Origin: Rutpela maculata
Lineage: Eukaryota; Arthropoda; Insecta; Coleoptera; Cerambycidae
Direction of reading: 5' to 3'
Assembly: GCA_936432065.2 (NCBI GenBank)
Contig: OW386290.2
Location: 130,618,677 to 130,682,676, forward strand
Length of the DNA: 64,000 bases
The first letter of the stretch is position 1; each line of letters starts with the position of its first letter. Shown one piece after another: positions 24,379 to 36,586 of the stretch. The position numbers were made by a program, and so were the translations under genes. The notes under the pieces are model-generated. The model saw nothing but the letters and a program-made list of their open reading frames with translations. It searched no databases and had not been told where the DNA came from.

Positions 24379-25713
24379 GGAAATGCCGAGATCACAATTT
24401 TTGACTTGAGGACTGTGTTTGGACTATTTAGGAGGTAAACATACCAAAAAACCCCGAACGTAGGAGGGGGGGGGGCTGCAGGGGGTCACGAAGAAAGTCC
24501 CTGTTCTTGGTTTTTCGTTCATATCTCGAAAACGGTTAGCCCCAATCAAAAAGGCTATATAGCTATCTGCAAAATTAAAGCTGACTAAATTTTCTACAAT
24601 AATGTTTCTATTAATTTTTTTCATATCTGTTATTATTCAGTAATGAATTGTATATCTTTTGACTGTATTCTAATTTTATTATAAATTGAAAAAATTTTTT
24701 AATAATCATCGTAGAAAAAAATTTCTTGTACAGATATCCGTTTCATAGCAGATTGAACTCAAATATGGAATAAAAAATGTCTTTGCGTCTATAAGTGTGT
24801 GTGTGCGTGTATATGTATGTGTGCGTGTATACCGTTTCTTGTAAACACGATAACATCTGTTAGACTTAAAATATTTAATTACAATTTGGAACATATGTAA
24901 AACAGCATATTACAATAATCCGTATTAAAATTGGGCCAGATCTGTAATACATGGTAATAACTGAAGGCCTACAAACTCTCACTTTATAATAATCTTATTA
25001 AAAATATCATGTTCCATATTTTAGGATAATTTTGATACATCATCTAATTTAAATAAAGTAAAACATACACCCGGTATATTGTGGCTTATAAATAAATCTT
25101 ATACATCTTCTTATGCTTGTATTCTTAATCAAAAACCTTAGTAATATTTTGCTCTGAAATTAAAATATAACCCATTTTACGTAGAGTTGGTAGGCCTCTA
25201 ATTATCACCAGGTATTACAGATATGGCCCAATTTCAATAGGGATTATTGTAATATGCTGTTTTACATATGTTCACGCACACATATACACGCGCACACACA
25301 CGCACTTACAGACGCAAAGATATGTTTTATTCGATATTTGAGTTCAGTCTGCTGTGAAACGGATATCTGTATAAGAAATTTTTTTTCTACGATGATTATT
25401 ATTAATTTTTTTTCAATTTATAATTTTATAATAAAGTTAGAATACAGTCAAAAGGTATACAATTTAATCACAACCATAACAGATACGAAAAAAATTAATA
25501 GAAACATTATTGTAGAAAATTTAGTCAGCTTTAATTTTACATATAGCCACTTTTTGATAGGGCTAACCGTTTTCGAGATATGAGCAAAAAACCAAAAACC
25601 GGGACCTACTTCGTGCCCCCCTGCAGCCCAACCCACCTCCTACGTTCTGGAAATTTTGGTATGTTTACCTCCTAAATAGTCCTCAAGTCAAAAATTGTGA
25701 AATCGGCATTTCC
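24379..25713. mobile_element. 1.34-kb fold-back element, GGAAATGCCGA termini
   Basis: Left end GGAAATGCCGAGATCACAATT, right end its inverse. Arms of ~590 bp pair along their length, with matching blocks GGACTATTTAGGAGGTAAAC, GATATCCGTTTCA, a GT/CA-rich microsatellite in each arm and GCATATTACAATAATCC. It cuts a LINE ORF2, so it inserted after that LINE. No protein is encoded; no clear target duplication was read. Confidence 0.8.
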
Positions 25714-26605
25714 GTCTTGACCCCCTTATTGAACGTTTATTGACGGGGCTATATGGGAGACGTGGTCAGAAAATCTAAGATTTTTGTCAATAATTATACC
25801 CAAATTCTTGACTTTTGAAACAATATTGAGCCTGTCCTCCCCCAATTTAATCTCGACCGTGTTTGATTGGATACTATCAAATAGCAGAACAGATGACTTG
25901 GAGGAATTTATATACAGATCATGTTTCTTCGACAGATTAATCAATTCATGGATGTCGATATTTTTATCAGCAAGAGCTGCTCTACAGTTACCTTTCTCAG
26001 AAAAGTGATATATTTGGGTGTCATCAGCGTACATATGAACCTTACATGTATTCAATACAGAGAGAAAGTTTAGTGTATAAATTGTGTAAATGAGTGGTCC
26101 CAAAATGGACCCTTGTGGAGTACCTCTAGAAATCCTACAGCTATTTGACATTTCTCCTTCCAATATCACTTTCTGAGATCGATCTGCTAAATAATTTTTA
26201 AGTAAATCTATTGCTGGATGACTCAGCCCAATAAAGTGTAGAATCGAGAGCAAGATTTTGTAGCCAATCATATCGAAGGCTTTACTGTAATCAAGTAGTA
26301 TTAGAATTCCACAGTACTTGTTATCAATTTCTGTTATTACATCATCAGTGATGTTGAGAAGGGTAGTACCACAATTATACCCGTGTCTGAAACCAGATTG
26401 AGTGCTTGGTAGAATACCATTGACAATCAGGTGGTTACGTAATTGATTTTCCAGGATCCTTTCTAGAATTTTTGAAAATGTTGGAAGTATCGCTATAGGT
26501 CGTAAATCTTTAAGTTCTTGAGGGGAGTCTATTTTAGCTACATCGTCTTTCCAATTTCAGGGAAAAACTGAATTTTGTATACAAAAATTTATTATGTATG
26601 TTATA

Positions 26606-28580
26606 CAGGGTGTAATTAGTTTCATGTCATTAAAAAAAACTGGCAATGGGGACCGACTAGACAAACAAAAATCCTTTATGACTTTTTCCTCTAGGGGCAC
26701 TTTGAAAAAACTGACCTAGGTCAACAATTTGAATATTAGAGTAGGAAACATTTGAGAACCACTGCCTTTCTAGGTCAATGGACGTGTACTTTCCAATTAT
26801 ACAACTTTTAAATTGTCATAAAAAAGTGCCGTGTCGACTCGTTCTCACCGGCACACGGCGGCCCGCGGTTTCAAAGCAAAGAAGGGCGGCACCTTTGATG
26901 ATCGCCTCAACGGAACCAATTATAAAAATGTAAATAATTCGTTATCTCTTTTTGCAGTACTGCAAACAAATGACAGCATTTCTTTACAGGTGTGTTTTTT
27001 AATTTAGAACAGAATATTGGAGCTTTTATCGTTGTTTATAATTTTTCAGATTTAAATGTGATTTATTAACATTTGTAACCTAAATGAGTGCTCTGGGTTA
27101 AAAGCTTAAAAAATGAGAAGCTATTGCATGACATTGGGAAATAAAGAGTTAGACGTCTGAGATACGATAACAGAAAATAATTATGTGTATTTTAAATTAG
27201 AAAAAATCTGATTTATTTAACGAATTGCCGATCAGGTATCGAAAACTAAAATATTCGGTAAATCTAGAACACACCAATAAATTATTGTTGATTTACATAA
27301 ATTGTTCGAAATGGCTTCCACGTCGAACTAAGGACATACGCACTCCGTTCAACGCATTTGGTAAATTAGTATCATTTTTTATGGTTTCAATGCACATTAA
27401 AATACCACACTTAACTATCAACTAACGTTGTCAATAAAGAAAATAAAAATAAAAACTTGGTCCAAAATCCAAAAAGCAACACAAAAAGAACGAACAAGTA
27501 GTGTCTGTACGTAATCAAGAACTTAACGACTTGAACGGTAAGTCAATAAAATAAATCTTAACTGTAAATACGTGGCCCAAAATTCAAAAAGAAAAAAAGA
27601 AACATACAAAAACAACGAACGGGTTTGACGTGTGTACTTAACGAAGTGCCCATAGTGCTGTGTAGCAAACACCCTGTATATGAGTTTGTTAAACATATTT
27701 CTATTTTATTTTCTTATCATGTTAGTTGAGTTATTCCTTGTTACTTGAAATGTACTATTTTTATATTCTATTTCTGCTGACTCCATGGTTTCGCAAACTA
27801 GCTGGTACATTCTAGAAGTTTAAACACTTTTAATGAGAACTCGAATTATGCAAAATAGACAAGCTTGGTAACTTTATTTTCTGTTTGTTCATTGGTTCAA
27901 ATATATCATGTCATTCCGCGATTGGTTTAAATTAAAGACGCTAAATTGGCGAAGCGGGGGACCAGCGTGTTTAACAAAACCAAGGAAGTCACCCCAAAAC
28001 GAGGAGATACATTTCGAGACGTTAACTTGTACAGTCGATTCTGCTAAACTGTGTGTAAACCTGCCTAATTTTCTTACCTGAAACAAGTACTTTAATAAAC
28101 AGTGTTGAATATTTCTCGAGTGTCTAATTTCTGCCACAACTCCCCAACAATAGAAACTAAAATATTGCACAAGGGAGAGTATAGTTTTCTTCAGATCTAC
28201 TAAGCACTCAGAAAACGTCGATGTTTTTCACTTTTACTGCACCGCTAAAGACCTTACCTTACCTGCTTTTAAAAAGCCATAAAAAAGTGTGATTATCAAC
28301 TTGTGTCCTCGCCGACGCGCGGTCTCTAACAAAGGAGCGTGATACTTTGAAACAGCCGTATTAGCGTATTTGATGGTTAGAGGCGCCGACATATGCGAAG
28401 ATAAAAGTCTATCCCAACATTCCAGCAGTTCTCAAGCAATATTGAAAATTTTCGAAATTTTTGCTTGTTTTTTTTTCTAAAACTATGGGTTTTAGACCCC
28501 ATGTTATATAAGGTTTTTTTGTTCGTTTAGTCGTTCCCCACCACCAGTTTTTTTAATGACATGAAACTGAATACACCCTG
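26606..28580. mobile_element. Tc1/mariner-like element without transposase
   Basis: Left end CAGGGTGTAATTAGTTTCAT and right end ATGAAACTGAATACACCCTG are inverted over ~70 bp (shared CATTAAAAAAACTGG and GACTAAACGAACAAAAA-type blocks). TA flanks both sides. The interior (~1.9 kb) shows no transposase; a further orphan CACCCTG end lies near 27,670, suggesting a nested second element. The ORFs inside are short and unconvincing. Confidence 0.6.
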
Positions 28581-28781
28581 TATAGAGCACCAGAAAAGGG
28601 CATGAAAGTTGAATTAATGTCACGCTAATATGGTGTCAACACGCCCCACGCCTAATTACGTCACAGGATTAATCGGAAACAAAGTGTCCGTTAAACATAG
28701 TTGTGCCGAGAAAGCTTTATTAAACCATAAACCATTTGCTCTTTGCTTGTAACACTAAGGAGCATACGGAATATTTATTTT

Positions 28782-29730
28782 TCTGAAATCGATCGGGAAT
28801 GTCTACATTTTCGGCGCGATTTTAGAGCGAAAAATGCACAAATCCAGTATTTTAGTCCGTTGCTAGGAAACTATCAGAAAACAGACCGGAAAAGATCCAT
28901 TGCCAAGCAACGATCAACAAAGCCGTACGGGAATGTTACTTCCCGGCCTAGGCCGGGAAGTGACATTCCCGGCCTAGGCCGGGAAGTGACATTCCCGTAC
29001 GGTTTTTTATATATATTTTAATATGTTAATATTTTTGATTTTTATACGTTTAAAATAGTATTGATTGTTACTTCAGAATTTTTTTTTTTTAATGTTTATA
29101 TTTTTGATTTTTATACGTTTAAAATAGTGTTTATTGTGATTTCAGAAAAAATAGTATGTGTACTTCGGTGTGAAAGCACATTCCCAGACTTCGATGCTTG
29201 TTGGCCTCGGCTAGCGCCTCGGCCAACAATTGCATCGTCGTCCGGGAATGTATCGCTTTCACACCTAGATACACAATATACTATTTTCTGAAATCAATCG
29301 GCAATGCCTACATTTTCGGCGCGATTTCAGATCGAAAAATACACAATTCCAGTATTTTAGTCCGTTGCTAAGAAACTATCAGAAAACAGACCGGAAAAGA
29401 TCCGTTGCCAAGCAACGATCAACAAAACTGTACGGGAATGTAACATTCCCGTACGGTTTTTTATGTATATTTTCGACAGTAAATAAATACATGCAGACAA
29501 ACCAACTCACATTAAAATTGCATTTATTAGTAAGCATTTAGATTGTAATGAAGAAATATTATGCATAATATTGATTGTGATTTCAGAAAAAATAGTATGT
29601 GTACTTCGGTGTGAAAGCACATTCCCGGACTTCGATGCTTGTTGGCCTGGGCTAGCGCCTCGGCCAACAATTCACATCGTCGTCCGGGAATGTATTGCTT
29701 TCACACCTAAATACACAATATACTATTTTT
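28782..29730. repeat. Duplicated palindrome cluster with GGCCTAGGCC and TTCGGTGTGAAAGC hairpins
   Basis: A ~155-bp block (CTGAAATCGATCGGGAATG to CGTACGGGAATG) occurs at 28,782 and 29,290. The first copy is followed by a hairpin cluster with two tandem GGCCTAGGCC centres and a CCGTACGGGAATGT/ACATTCCCGTACGG stem. A ~150-bp palindrome starting AAAAATAGTATGTGTACTTC occurs at 29,146-29,290 and again at 29,586-29,730, with a GCCTCGGC-rich tip. No gene. Confidence 0.75.
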
Positions 29731-31885
29731 GGCATTACTATGTAGCGTTATGAAGGGAAACAGAAGGGTTTATTTTCAGACAAAGGAAGCGGCTATAGGC
29801 ACGGTGGTTTTTAGAACGGATGAACGGGGGCGGCGTCTAACCACACGGCATTACTGGCGGTCGCTTGAGGCGCCTGACCTCGGGGGCTGCAAACAGCCGC
29901 ACCGTCAGGTCAGGTAAAACTTTCAATACTAAATTTCAGGAGTGAATAATTTTGGTTAAGAATTTTATTTAAAACATGCGGTGGATGTATTGGAAAGTTT
30001 TGAAATGAGTAAAAGTTTTACAGATTGGTTTTTAGTTTACTTATTACGGTAGAAGAGCTGATAATGCGAGCGCCTATGCCATCCCGTGTACTCCTTGATG
30101 AAACAAGTTTGGGGGTATTTTTGACGTGAACACGTCTTATAAATTGTCACGAGAGTAGAGGTGTGCATGCACGAAATTTCGATGAAACGAAATCATGATA
30201 GACTTCAATCTAATCAGGAAAATTAAACTTTAGCAAAACAAATTATATAATGTTTTTTTTTATGTAATTTTTCATCAAAATGCATAATTTTGGCTCAAAA
30301 TCTAAAAAAAGGTGCAAAAGTCTATATGTATATTTCTTTCGCGCCCTCGAAACTAAAAAAGAAAAAAGGTATAGGAAACTTTATGCTCTACAACTTTGCT
30401 CTCTTCATATTTTTCACCAAAATGCATAGTTTTTCCTCAAAATAGAGAAAAAGGCGAAAAAAACCGTGGGAAGATTTTCCATAAAACAGCGATTTTTTGA
30501 CTAATTTGAAGGGATTAATATAGACATGATAGTCAGTAAAACAGTACACGACTTTAATTTTTTTTTGTGTGCCTGTGTTATTTATTGTAGTGCCTGATTA
30601 TTATTATTAATATTATAGAACATGATTGTGTTGCTTCACCGGCACCGCTTCCAGTTGAACAGTTTCAAATTTAATTTTGCTAATTCAGCTCTGCTATGTA
30701 TTAATTTGCCAAAGGTTGATTAGTGCTCACTTTTTAATTCAATGTTAATTTTAATCACAGTTGTATAAGCTGCTGGTTGTTGAGATTTAATATGTAGAAC
30801 AAACATCAAAGAGTGTTAATTTAGCGAAATCATTATTAAACACTGGTAACGTTTCAAAGGTAAGATGGAATACACGTTGAAAATTAATTTTGGGGATCGA
30901 TCCTCGCAGCGAGCTCGACAGGCGTATGGGGAACGTGTTTTCTTTGGATACTTAGGGAGTGCTCCGGGCGTTGGATTTCTATAATTCGGAGCATATTATA
31001 TGCACGGTACGAGTGTTTACAAGAAATATCAACGCGGAATGCTCCCTCATCGATTCTGTAAAAACATGCAAGGCTGGTGTCACACTAGGACTAGGATTTT
31101 CCAGAGTGAGAGGGAAATATGCGTTTATTCTCGGTTTATTATAAATATTTAAACAAACAAATAGTATAATTCTTTAAACTATTTTAGGCACTTGCCATTG
31201 TTCTAACGAATACAACTATACCGGGTGGCTCAGCCGATAAGGGACACTCTTGTAACTACTATTGAATGGGCTAATGGAATTCTTTTAATGGAATTTTTTC
31301 GTATTTGGTGTAGTGATATGGAATTAAATTTCCAATTATATGATGTAAAGAAACAAACTGGCAGACTTCAGGTTTCGATGCAAATGACATGAAAATCAAA
31401 TTTTTAATTGGATACAAAAAACTCCAAACCCCTAAAAAAATCCAACCGAACATTTGCCAGCGGGATTCTCTTTATTCTTATGTCACAAATAATTTTTCAA
31501 AAGTCCATAGAGCCATCTGGACGGCTGCAAAAGTTACAGAAGGTTAAAGGTCACGAAAATCAGTTTTTTTCAAATATCTCGTATATGATAGGTTTTACGT
31601 TAATTCTGGCTATTATGATACTTGTTCGTGAGATAAATCTGCATAAAAAAGGTTCTATACGAAATTTACGTAGAACCAATAGTTTTTGAGATATTGGGCT
31701 GAGAAACTTCGAAGCAAAGTACATTCGCCACTATTCTATACGTGTAGAAAATAAAAATATGCGCAAAACAAAGAAGTCGTCTCTGTTTGACCTTTTCCAA
31801 TTTGTTCCTTTCCAATTTGTACGGCAATAAATAGTAGTGAAATTACATATATTATCGATGGAGGATTTTTTCTCCATCGTATTAT
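29731..31885. other. No recognisable gene; orphan CACAG-type right end at 30,577
   Basis: TTTTTTGTGTGCCTGTG followed by TTA at 30,563-30,580 matches the right terminus of the CACAG-type MITEs, but no left end was found, so it is a truncated copy. The remaining sequence has only short frames. TACCGGGTGGCTCAGCC at about 31,219 resembles a transposon edge but has no visible partner. Confidence 0.35.
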
Positions 31886-31924
31886 TTGGCAAAAGACTCA
31901 ACTTTCGGTTGTGTTATTGATCAG

Positions 31925-32011
31925 TACATTACATTACATTACATTACATTACATTACATTACATTACATTACATTACATTACATTACATTACATTACATT
32001 ACATTACATTA
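31925..32011. repeat. (TACAT)n microsatellite inside locus 2
   Basis: About seventeen near-perfect pentamers. They sit within the XPG/FEN-like reading region, right after CVIDQ. The pentamer has no stop in the frame that reads YITLH. Confidence 0.95.
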
Positions 32012-32325
32012 CGCACTCCGATTACTCACAATATCTATTTTCTTAAACGCGGAAAAGGAAACGTCCAACCGAACATATACAGTCCCTGGGCAATCCAGAA
32101 GTATGCAGATTGTAAAAGTATAAAGTAAAGTAAAGTATATCTTTATTAGCTCTGCTAAATAATACAAAATAGTAAAAGATGGTACAAAATAGTACAAAAA
32201 GTAAAAATAAATAAGAACAGTACAAGAAATGTATATGATAAAATAATAACACACAGTGTAACAAAAAGTCATTCAACACATATAATATACAAGTCAGATG
32301 TAAAAATACAATTCTGTTATATTGG

Positions 32326-34260
32326 TCACTTTTCCTTTACGTACTCTGTACATTTACTTTTGAAAATAACAATATTGCAGGAATTTTTGATTTCTTGGGG
32401 CAAATCATTATAATATCGTAAACCTTTATTAAACAAGTGATTTTGTCCATAGTTTGTATTCACTCTTTCTACATAGAAGTTTTGATTGTTACGTGTGTTA
32501 TGATCATGAATATCATTAACAATCGAACAATAATTGAGTAGATATGTAGGTAACATATTGTTTAGTAGCTTAAACAAAAATAAAAATACATTTAACATAA
32601 TAATTTGTTTAACGGATAATAATTCGACTTGATCTAACATGAAACATATACTTGTGTATGAATTACAATTTAATATGGATCTTAGAGCTTTATTTTGTAT
32701 TTTCTGCAGGTTATAAAATTCACTATTGTTAAGCATAAATAATATAGTGGGGCAATAAACAAAATGAGGGGCTATAATTGTCTTATATACCAATAATTTT
32801 GACCATTCACTTAAGAAATAACTTATTCTACATAGGAAATAAACTTTCTTGGAAACTTTTTTTGTTACATAATTGGCATGACTAGAAAAAGTTAAATGCT
32901 GATCTATAATAATTCCAAGATACTTAAACTCTGTAACTATCTCAATTTTTTGTTTATTTATTTCTACATTTCTATTACAGGTATTTATTGGGGAATACTG
33001 ATTACTCAAGAGCATAATCTTTGATTTTTCTGTATTGAGGGTTAAATTATTTTTTGTAAGCCATCTATATGTATGCCCTAAAGCTTCATTAAGAGTTTCA
33101 ATTATAACATCAATATCCTCACCAGTTACATAAATCAAGGAATCATCTGCGAACATTTGTATTTCTACATTTGCAATGCGATTTTTTATATATGTTACAA
33201 TATCGTTCAAATACAATATGAACAATATTGGTCCAAGCACAGATCCCTGGGGTACGCCATGTAAAACTTCTAGAGGTTCACTTACACTATCTTTATATTT
33301 ACACACTTGCATTCGATTGCTCAAATACGAGTTGAACCACTTCAGAACTGTACCCCTGAAACCCATTTTCTCCAACTTTTCCAATAACAGCTGTCTATTT
33401 ATTGTTTCAAAAGCTTTTTTAAAGTCTAAGAATATTGCACCGACATAAAGCTTTTTGTTTAGAGCACCTTTCCACTGAACTAATACAGACTTATTGCAGT
33501 TTCGCAAGAATTATTTTTTCTAAAACCAGCTTGATAATTTGTTAGTTGATTGTTATCCTCAATAAAATTGCACAAATCGTCTTTTACCAATAATTCTAAC
33601 ACTTTTTCATATGACGGCAACATATTAACTGGTCGGAACTCATTGCAATTTGAAGTGTTCGGTTTCTTTTCGATAGGAACCACTGTTGATATTTTCCAAT
33701 CTTTTGGCACCTCTCCTGTCTCTAAAGATCCACTTATGGCATCTAACAATCGATTTCCTATAATTTCAAATGCATATTTTAGTATTTTTGTCGTGATACC
33801 ATTTGTACTGCTAGTTTTATTAGGTAGATTTTGTATACATTTCCGTAAAGAGCACATTGTTACTGTTGTAAATCTTTCAAAATAGTTCGAACTTATGGTG
33901 ATATCTTCTAATATATTTTCATTGTCATAGTCTTTATTCAAACCCTCTATAATTTCTGTAATACTGTTTACAAAAAAAATATTAAATTCCATAGAAATAA
34001 GTTCCTCTTTGTCTACGATATTATTTCCAAAGGCAATTTCATTTTTTCCATTTACTTTGCTACCATTTAATAATACTTTTAATGTTTTCCACATTTCTTT
34101 AGAATCATCTTTTTGCTTCATCGATCTTCGTCATATAATAGTTTGATTTTTCTTGCCTGATTGTCGTTACTACTTCGTTTCTTTTTTTCTTATAGTTTTC
34201 CCAGTCATTTTCTGCTTTTGTTATTGTCGCTCTTTTGAATAAGTTATCTCTTTCTTGAAT
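32326..34260 (-). pseudogene. LINE ORF2 reverse transcriptase
   Basis: This is the catalytic half of ORF2. The first part (34,121-33,480) has the linker, VPKDWKISTVVPIEKK, NEFRPVNMLPSYEKVLE and YQAGFRKNNSC. A one-base frameshift near 33,495 leads to the second part (33,507-32,326) with FLDFKKAFETI (catalytic Asp), GVPQGSVLGP, the catalytic FADD box (about residues 119-122 of that frame), and a C-terminal HNTRNNQNF region before the stop. A stop at 34,261 and a frameshift near 34,130 separate it from the endonuclease. FADD in place of YADD occurs in many CR1/jockey LINEs. All RT motifs are recognisable, so the copy is moderately old. Confidence 0.8.
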
Positions 34261-35155
34261 TTACATTTTAATTTCATCATTCCACCAGCCCTTGTTAATT
34301 ATATTGCAATTTTTTATTACCTTGCATGGTGCATGCTTGTTTAAAGTTTGGAGTATTTGATTGACAAAATTATTTGACATTAAATTTATATTTGATTCAT
34401 GTTTCCATTCATATTTAATTAAATCCAACTGAAAATTTAATTCGTTAAAATTTTTATAGTCACGTATAACTTTGTAATCATTGGTGAGATTTTTTGTTGT
34501 ATCTAAATTTATTGAAATAATACAGTGATCAGTAATTCTTGGAGTTAGGTGAACTTTAAATGTTATGTCTTTTCTATTGGTAAAAAGTAGATCTATAATT
34601 GTCGAGGTGTTATTTGTTATTCTAGTGAACTGATTCATAACTTGATATAATCCAACTCTATTTACATTTTGTGTCAATTTATCCTTATAAAAACTGTTTA
34701 ATGCAACATTAATATTAAAATCGCCAACAACTATAATTGTGCTATTTCCAAAATTTAAATTTTCCATTGTGTTCTCAAATTTGTTTATAAACTCCACGTG
34801 ACTTGAATTTGGGGAATGGTATACAGTTATTATTATATATGGTTTACTATTTGTTATAATTTTTATACCCAAAAACCAACAGTTAGAATCACTCATTTCC
34901 TCTAGAATATTTGTATATTTATAATTATTCTTGATATAACATATTACTCCTCCTGTATGCCTACTATTCGATAAACAGATTTCATGTTTATATCCCTTAA
35001 TTTGTATCTCACTGTTATAAATATCTTCTGTAACGTGCGTCTCTGAAAGACATACCACCGTAGGTTTATAAGTTACAATCAGCTCCTCAAGTTCATTTTT
35101 GTGTGTTGTTAAGCCTTGTATATTTAAGTATATAATATCATTGTATATCTGTAGT
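34261..35155 (-). pseudogene. LINE ORF2 AP-endonuclease domain
   Basis: The frame opens upstream of its first ATG (35,058) with IIYLNIQGL, the N-terminal endonuclease motif. Then follow VCLSETH (catalytic Glu), a VYHSPNSSH block, IVVGDFNIN (GDFN box), a TIIDLLFTN block and RITDHCII, where TDH replaces the usual SDH. This is the complete order of an APE-type LINE endonuclease, which nicks the target to start reverse transcription. The frame ends at a stop at 34,261, just before the RT part, where an intact ORF2 would continue. Confidence 0.8.
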
Positions 35156-35157
35156 TG

Positions 35158-36312
35158 CTATGTATCAAAGTTTTTTATTTTTCTCCTCATTGATTCTATA
35201 ATTCTCTCATAGCAAGGACATTTTCTATCGAACACTGAATGGTTAATATCCATTTTTAGATTAACTTTTTCCCCCATTTTTTTACAATTAATACATATTT
35301 CTTTTTCCGCCGTGCATGGTTGATTATCATGGTTTTTTAAACATCTTAAGCAAACCTTTTCATTTTCGCAGCTCTCTTTTTTATGTCCAAAACATCCACA
35401 GTTAAAACACCTTATTATGTGATAATGTTCATAGATTTTACATGTTCTATAACCAATATTAAGCTTTTCAACTCTTATTAATTTTTGCATTAACTTCGGA
35501 TTTAGTTCTAGAATTATATTACCAGAGTTCTTTTTTTTACTATAAATTTTTTGATAACTTTCATCGTGTTACTCTCTTCCTTGGATATTTCTTTTTGTTC
35601 CATGATAGCTGTTAAAATTTGTTCGTCATCCTTTTTTATTTCGTTTTCTTCTACTCCAACAATAATTATTCTTGGATTTTTTAAAGTAGATGTATTCACT
35701 GTATATTTATCACCTAACACTTCTATGACCTTACTTTTCATAGTTTCTAAAGATTTCTTATTTGTGCAACTTATAGCTACACCTCCATCTCTAATTCCTT
35801 TTATTTTATCTATACCCACTGCTATCTTAGAAGGGTCAATTTTATTTTTAATTTCATTAATAGTCTCCACACTTTTCTGCTCTACCACTGGTTTCACAAT
35901 GATTGCAGGTTCTTTAACTATATTTGCATATGATATAAAAGTATTTTGATGTTCAGCGACTACTCCTGACTTGAAAATTTTTATTAAGTTCCTCGATTGT
36001 TTTTTCCATTCTACAGATTTTTGAATTTTGTTCTTGAGATATTCTGATTAATTCAATAATAGCCTTTTTTAAATCAACATCATTAAGATTAACACTTTTG
36101 TTAATACAAATATATTCTTCATCACAGTTTTGGCAAAAAAATTTTAGTCGACGTTCACCTTTTAAAGAAACAGACCTTAACTCAGTTGAACCTAATTTAG
36201 AACATGTATGACACACTAGGCATTTACAAAAAGCACATTCAATCAATTTATCTTCTCCAGGTTTCTTCTTACAGCCACTACAAATCATTTTATTTAATGT
36301 ATAATCATTCAC
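35158..36312 (-). pseudogene. LINE ORF1: PHD-like finger plus zinc knuckles
   Basis: Three frame pieces. 36,312-35,953 begins MNDYTLNKMICSGC and has a Cys/His pattern (CSGC, CAFC, CHTC, CQNC) of PHD type, then a coiled-coil-like segment. 35,897-35,514 has a GIRDGGVAISC...RIIIVGV region resembling the RNA-binding core of gag-like ORF1 proteins. 35,490-35,158 has the zinc knuckle CFNCGCFGHKKESC (CX2CX4HX4C), then CLRCLKNHDNQPC and CINC. ORF1 proteins coat the LINE RNA and act as chaperones. PHD fingers in ORF1 are known from CR1-type LINEs. Frame breaks near 35,920 and 35,500 disable it. Confidence 0.75.
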
Positions 36313-36586
36313 ATAACTATATAATATGTATATGTAGAATAGTTTTTGTAGATTGTAGAGAACATATTGTATTTTTACATGCCGTTAGTGGTTGCAATAC
36401 TACTAGTGCTTTATTTCTAAAATGAAAAATAAACGCATTTAAAATATTACAAAAAATACCAGATTTACAGGAAGCATTGGCGGCATTCAGAGTAGAAAAC
36501 TGTTCGAAAAATTTGCTAATAAATAGTGGCAAATTGTTTATTTTAGCTATGTACGGAGCTACAAAAAAATGATACTTCAATTGATA

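Larger units (their letters stand above)
22746..26590 (-). pseudogene. CR1/jockey-like LINE in three pieces
   Basis: Three minus-strand RT segments line up as one ORF2. Piece 1 (26,570-25,726) has LRPIAILPTFSKILE, GFRHGYNCGTTLL, LLDYSKAFD with catalytic Asp, GTPQGSILGP and the catalytic YADD box. Piece 2 (24,348-24,060) continues with LKKAYGNLKMLY, THFNYCDFVYGP and, after a frameshift, RIQKVQNSC. Piece 3 (23,109-22,810) carries the C-terminal DIHNVNIRRKGQL and IPQHRTAMFQRSF blocks and the stop. The 24,379-25,713 fold-back separates pieces 1 and 2; palindromes at 23,153-24,014 separate pieces 2 and 3. The endonuclease and ORF1 are absent. Dead copy. Confidence 0.75.
32115..36347 (-). mobile_element. 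Apparently full-length CR1-like LINE, 4.23 kb
   Basis: Read on the minus strand it has ORF1 (36,312-35,158), ORF2 endonuclease (about 35,155-34,261), ORF2 RT (about 34,260-32,326), a 3' UTR, and a tail of (TTTAC)n at 32,118-32,135. GCAGATTGTA (32,105-32,114) and GTAGATTGTA (36,348-36,357) flank it: a 10-bp target duplication with one mismatch. The host coding frame reads across this point once the element is disregarded. ORF1 and ORF2 each carry frame breaks, so this copy is not active. Confidence 0.8.

Noticed and set aside
29061..29753. Two similar ORFs (76 and 60 codons) sharing CVLRCESTFPDFDACWP
   Set aside because: The shared peptide comes from the duplicated palindromic MITE, not from paralogous genes.
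31925..32011. Regular array resembling CRISPR
   Set aside because: The unit is five bases with no spacers; a microsatellite in a eukaryotic genome.
31886..32128. ORFs of repeated YITLH units
   Set aside because: The repetition is only the (TACAT)n microsatellite read in different frames; only the flanking ends belong to the nuclease-family remnant.
35551..35949. 132-codon plus-strand frame
   Set aside because: Antisense to LINE ORF1, which has zinc knuckles and a PHD-like finger in the correct order.
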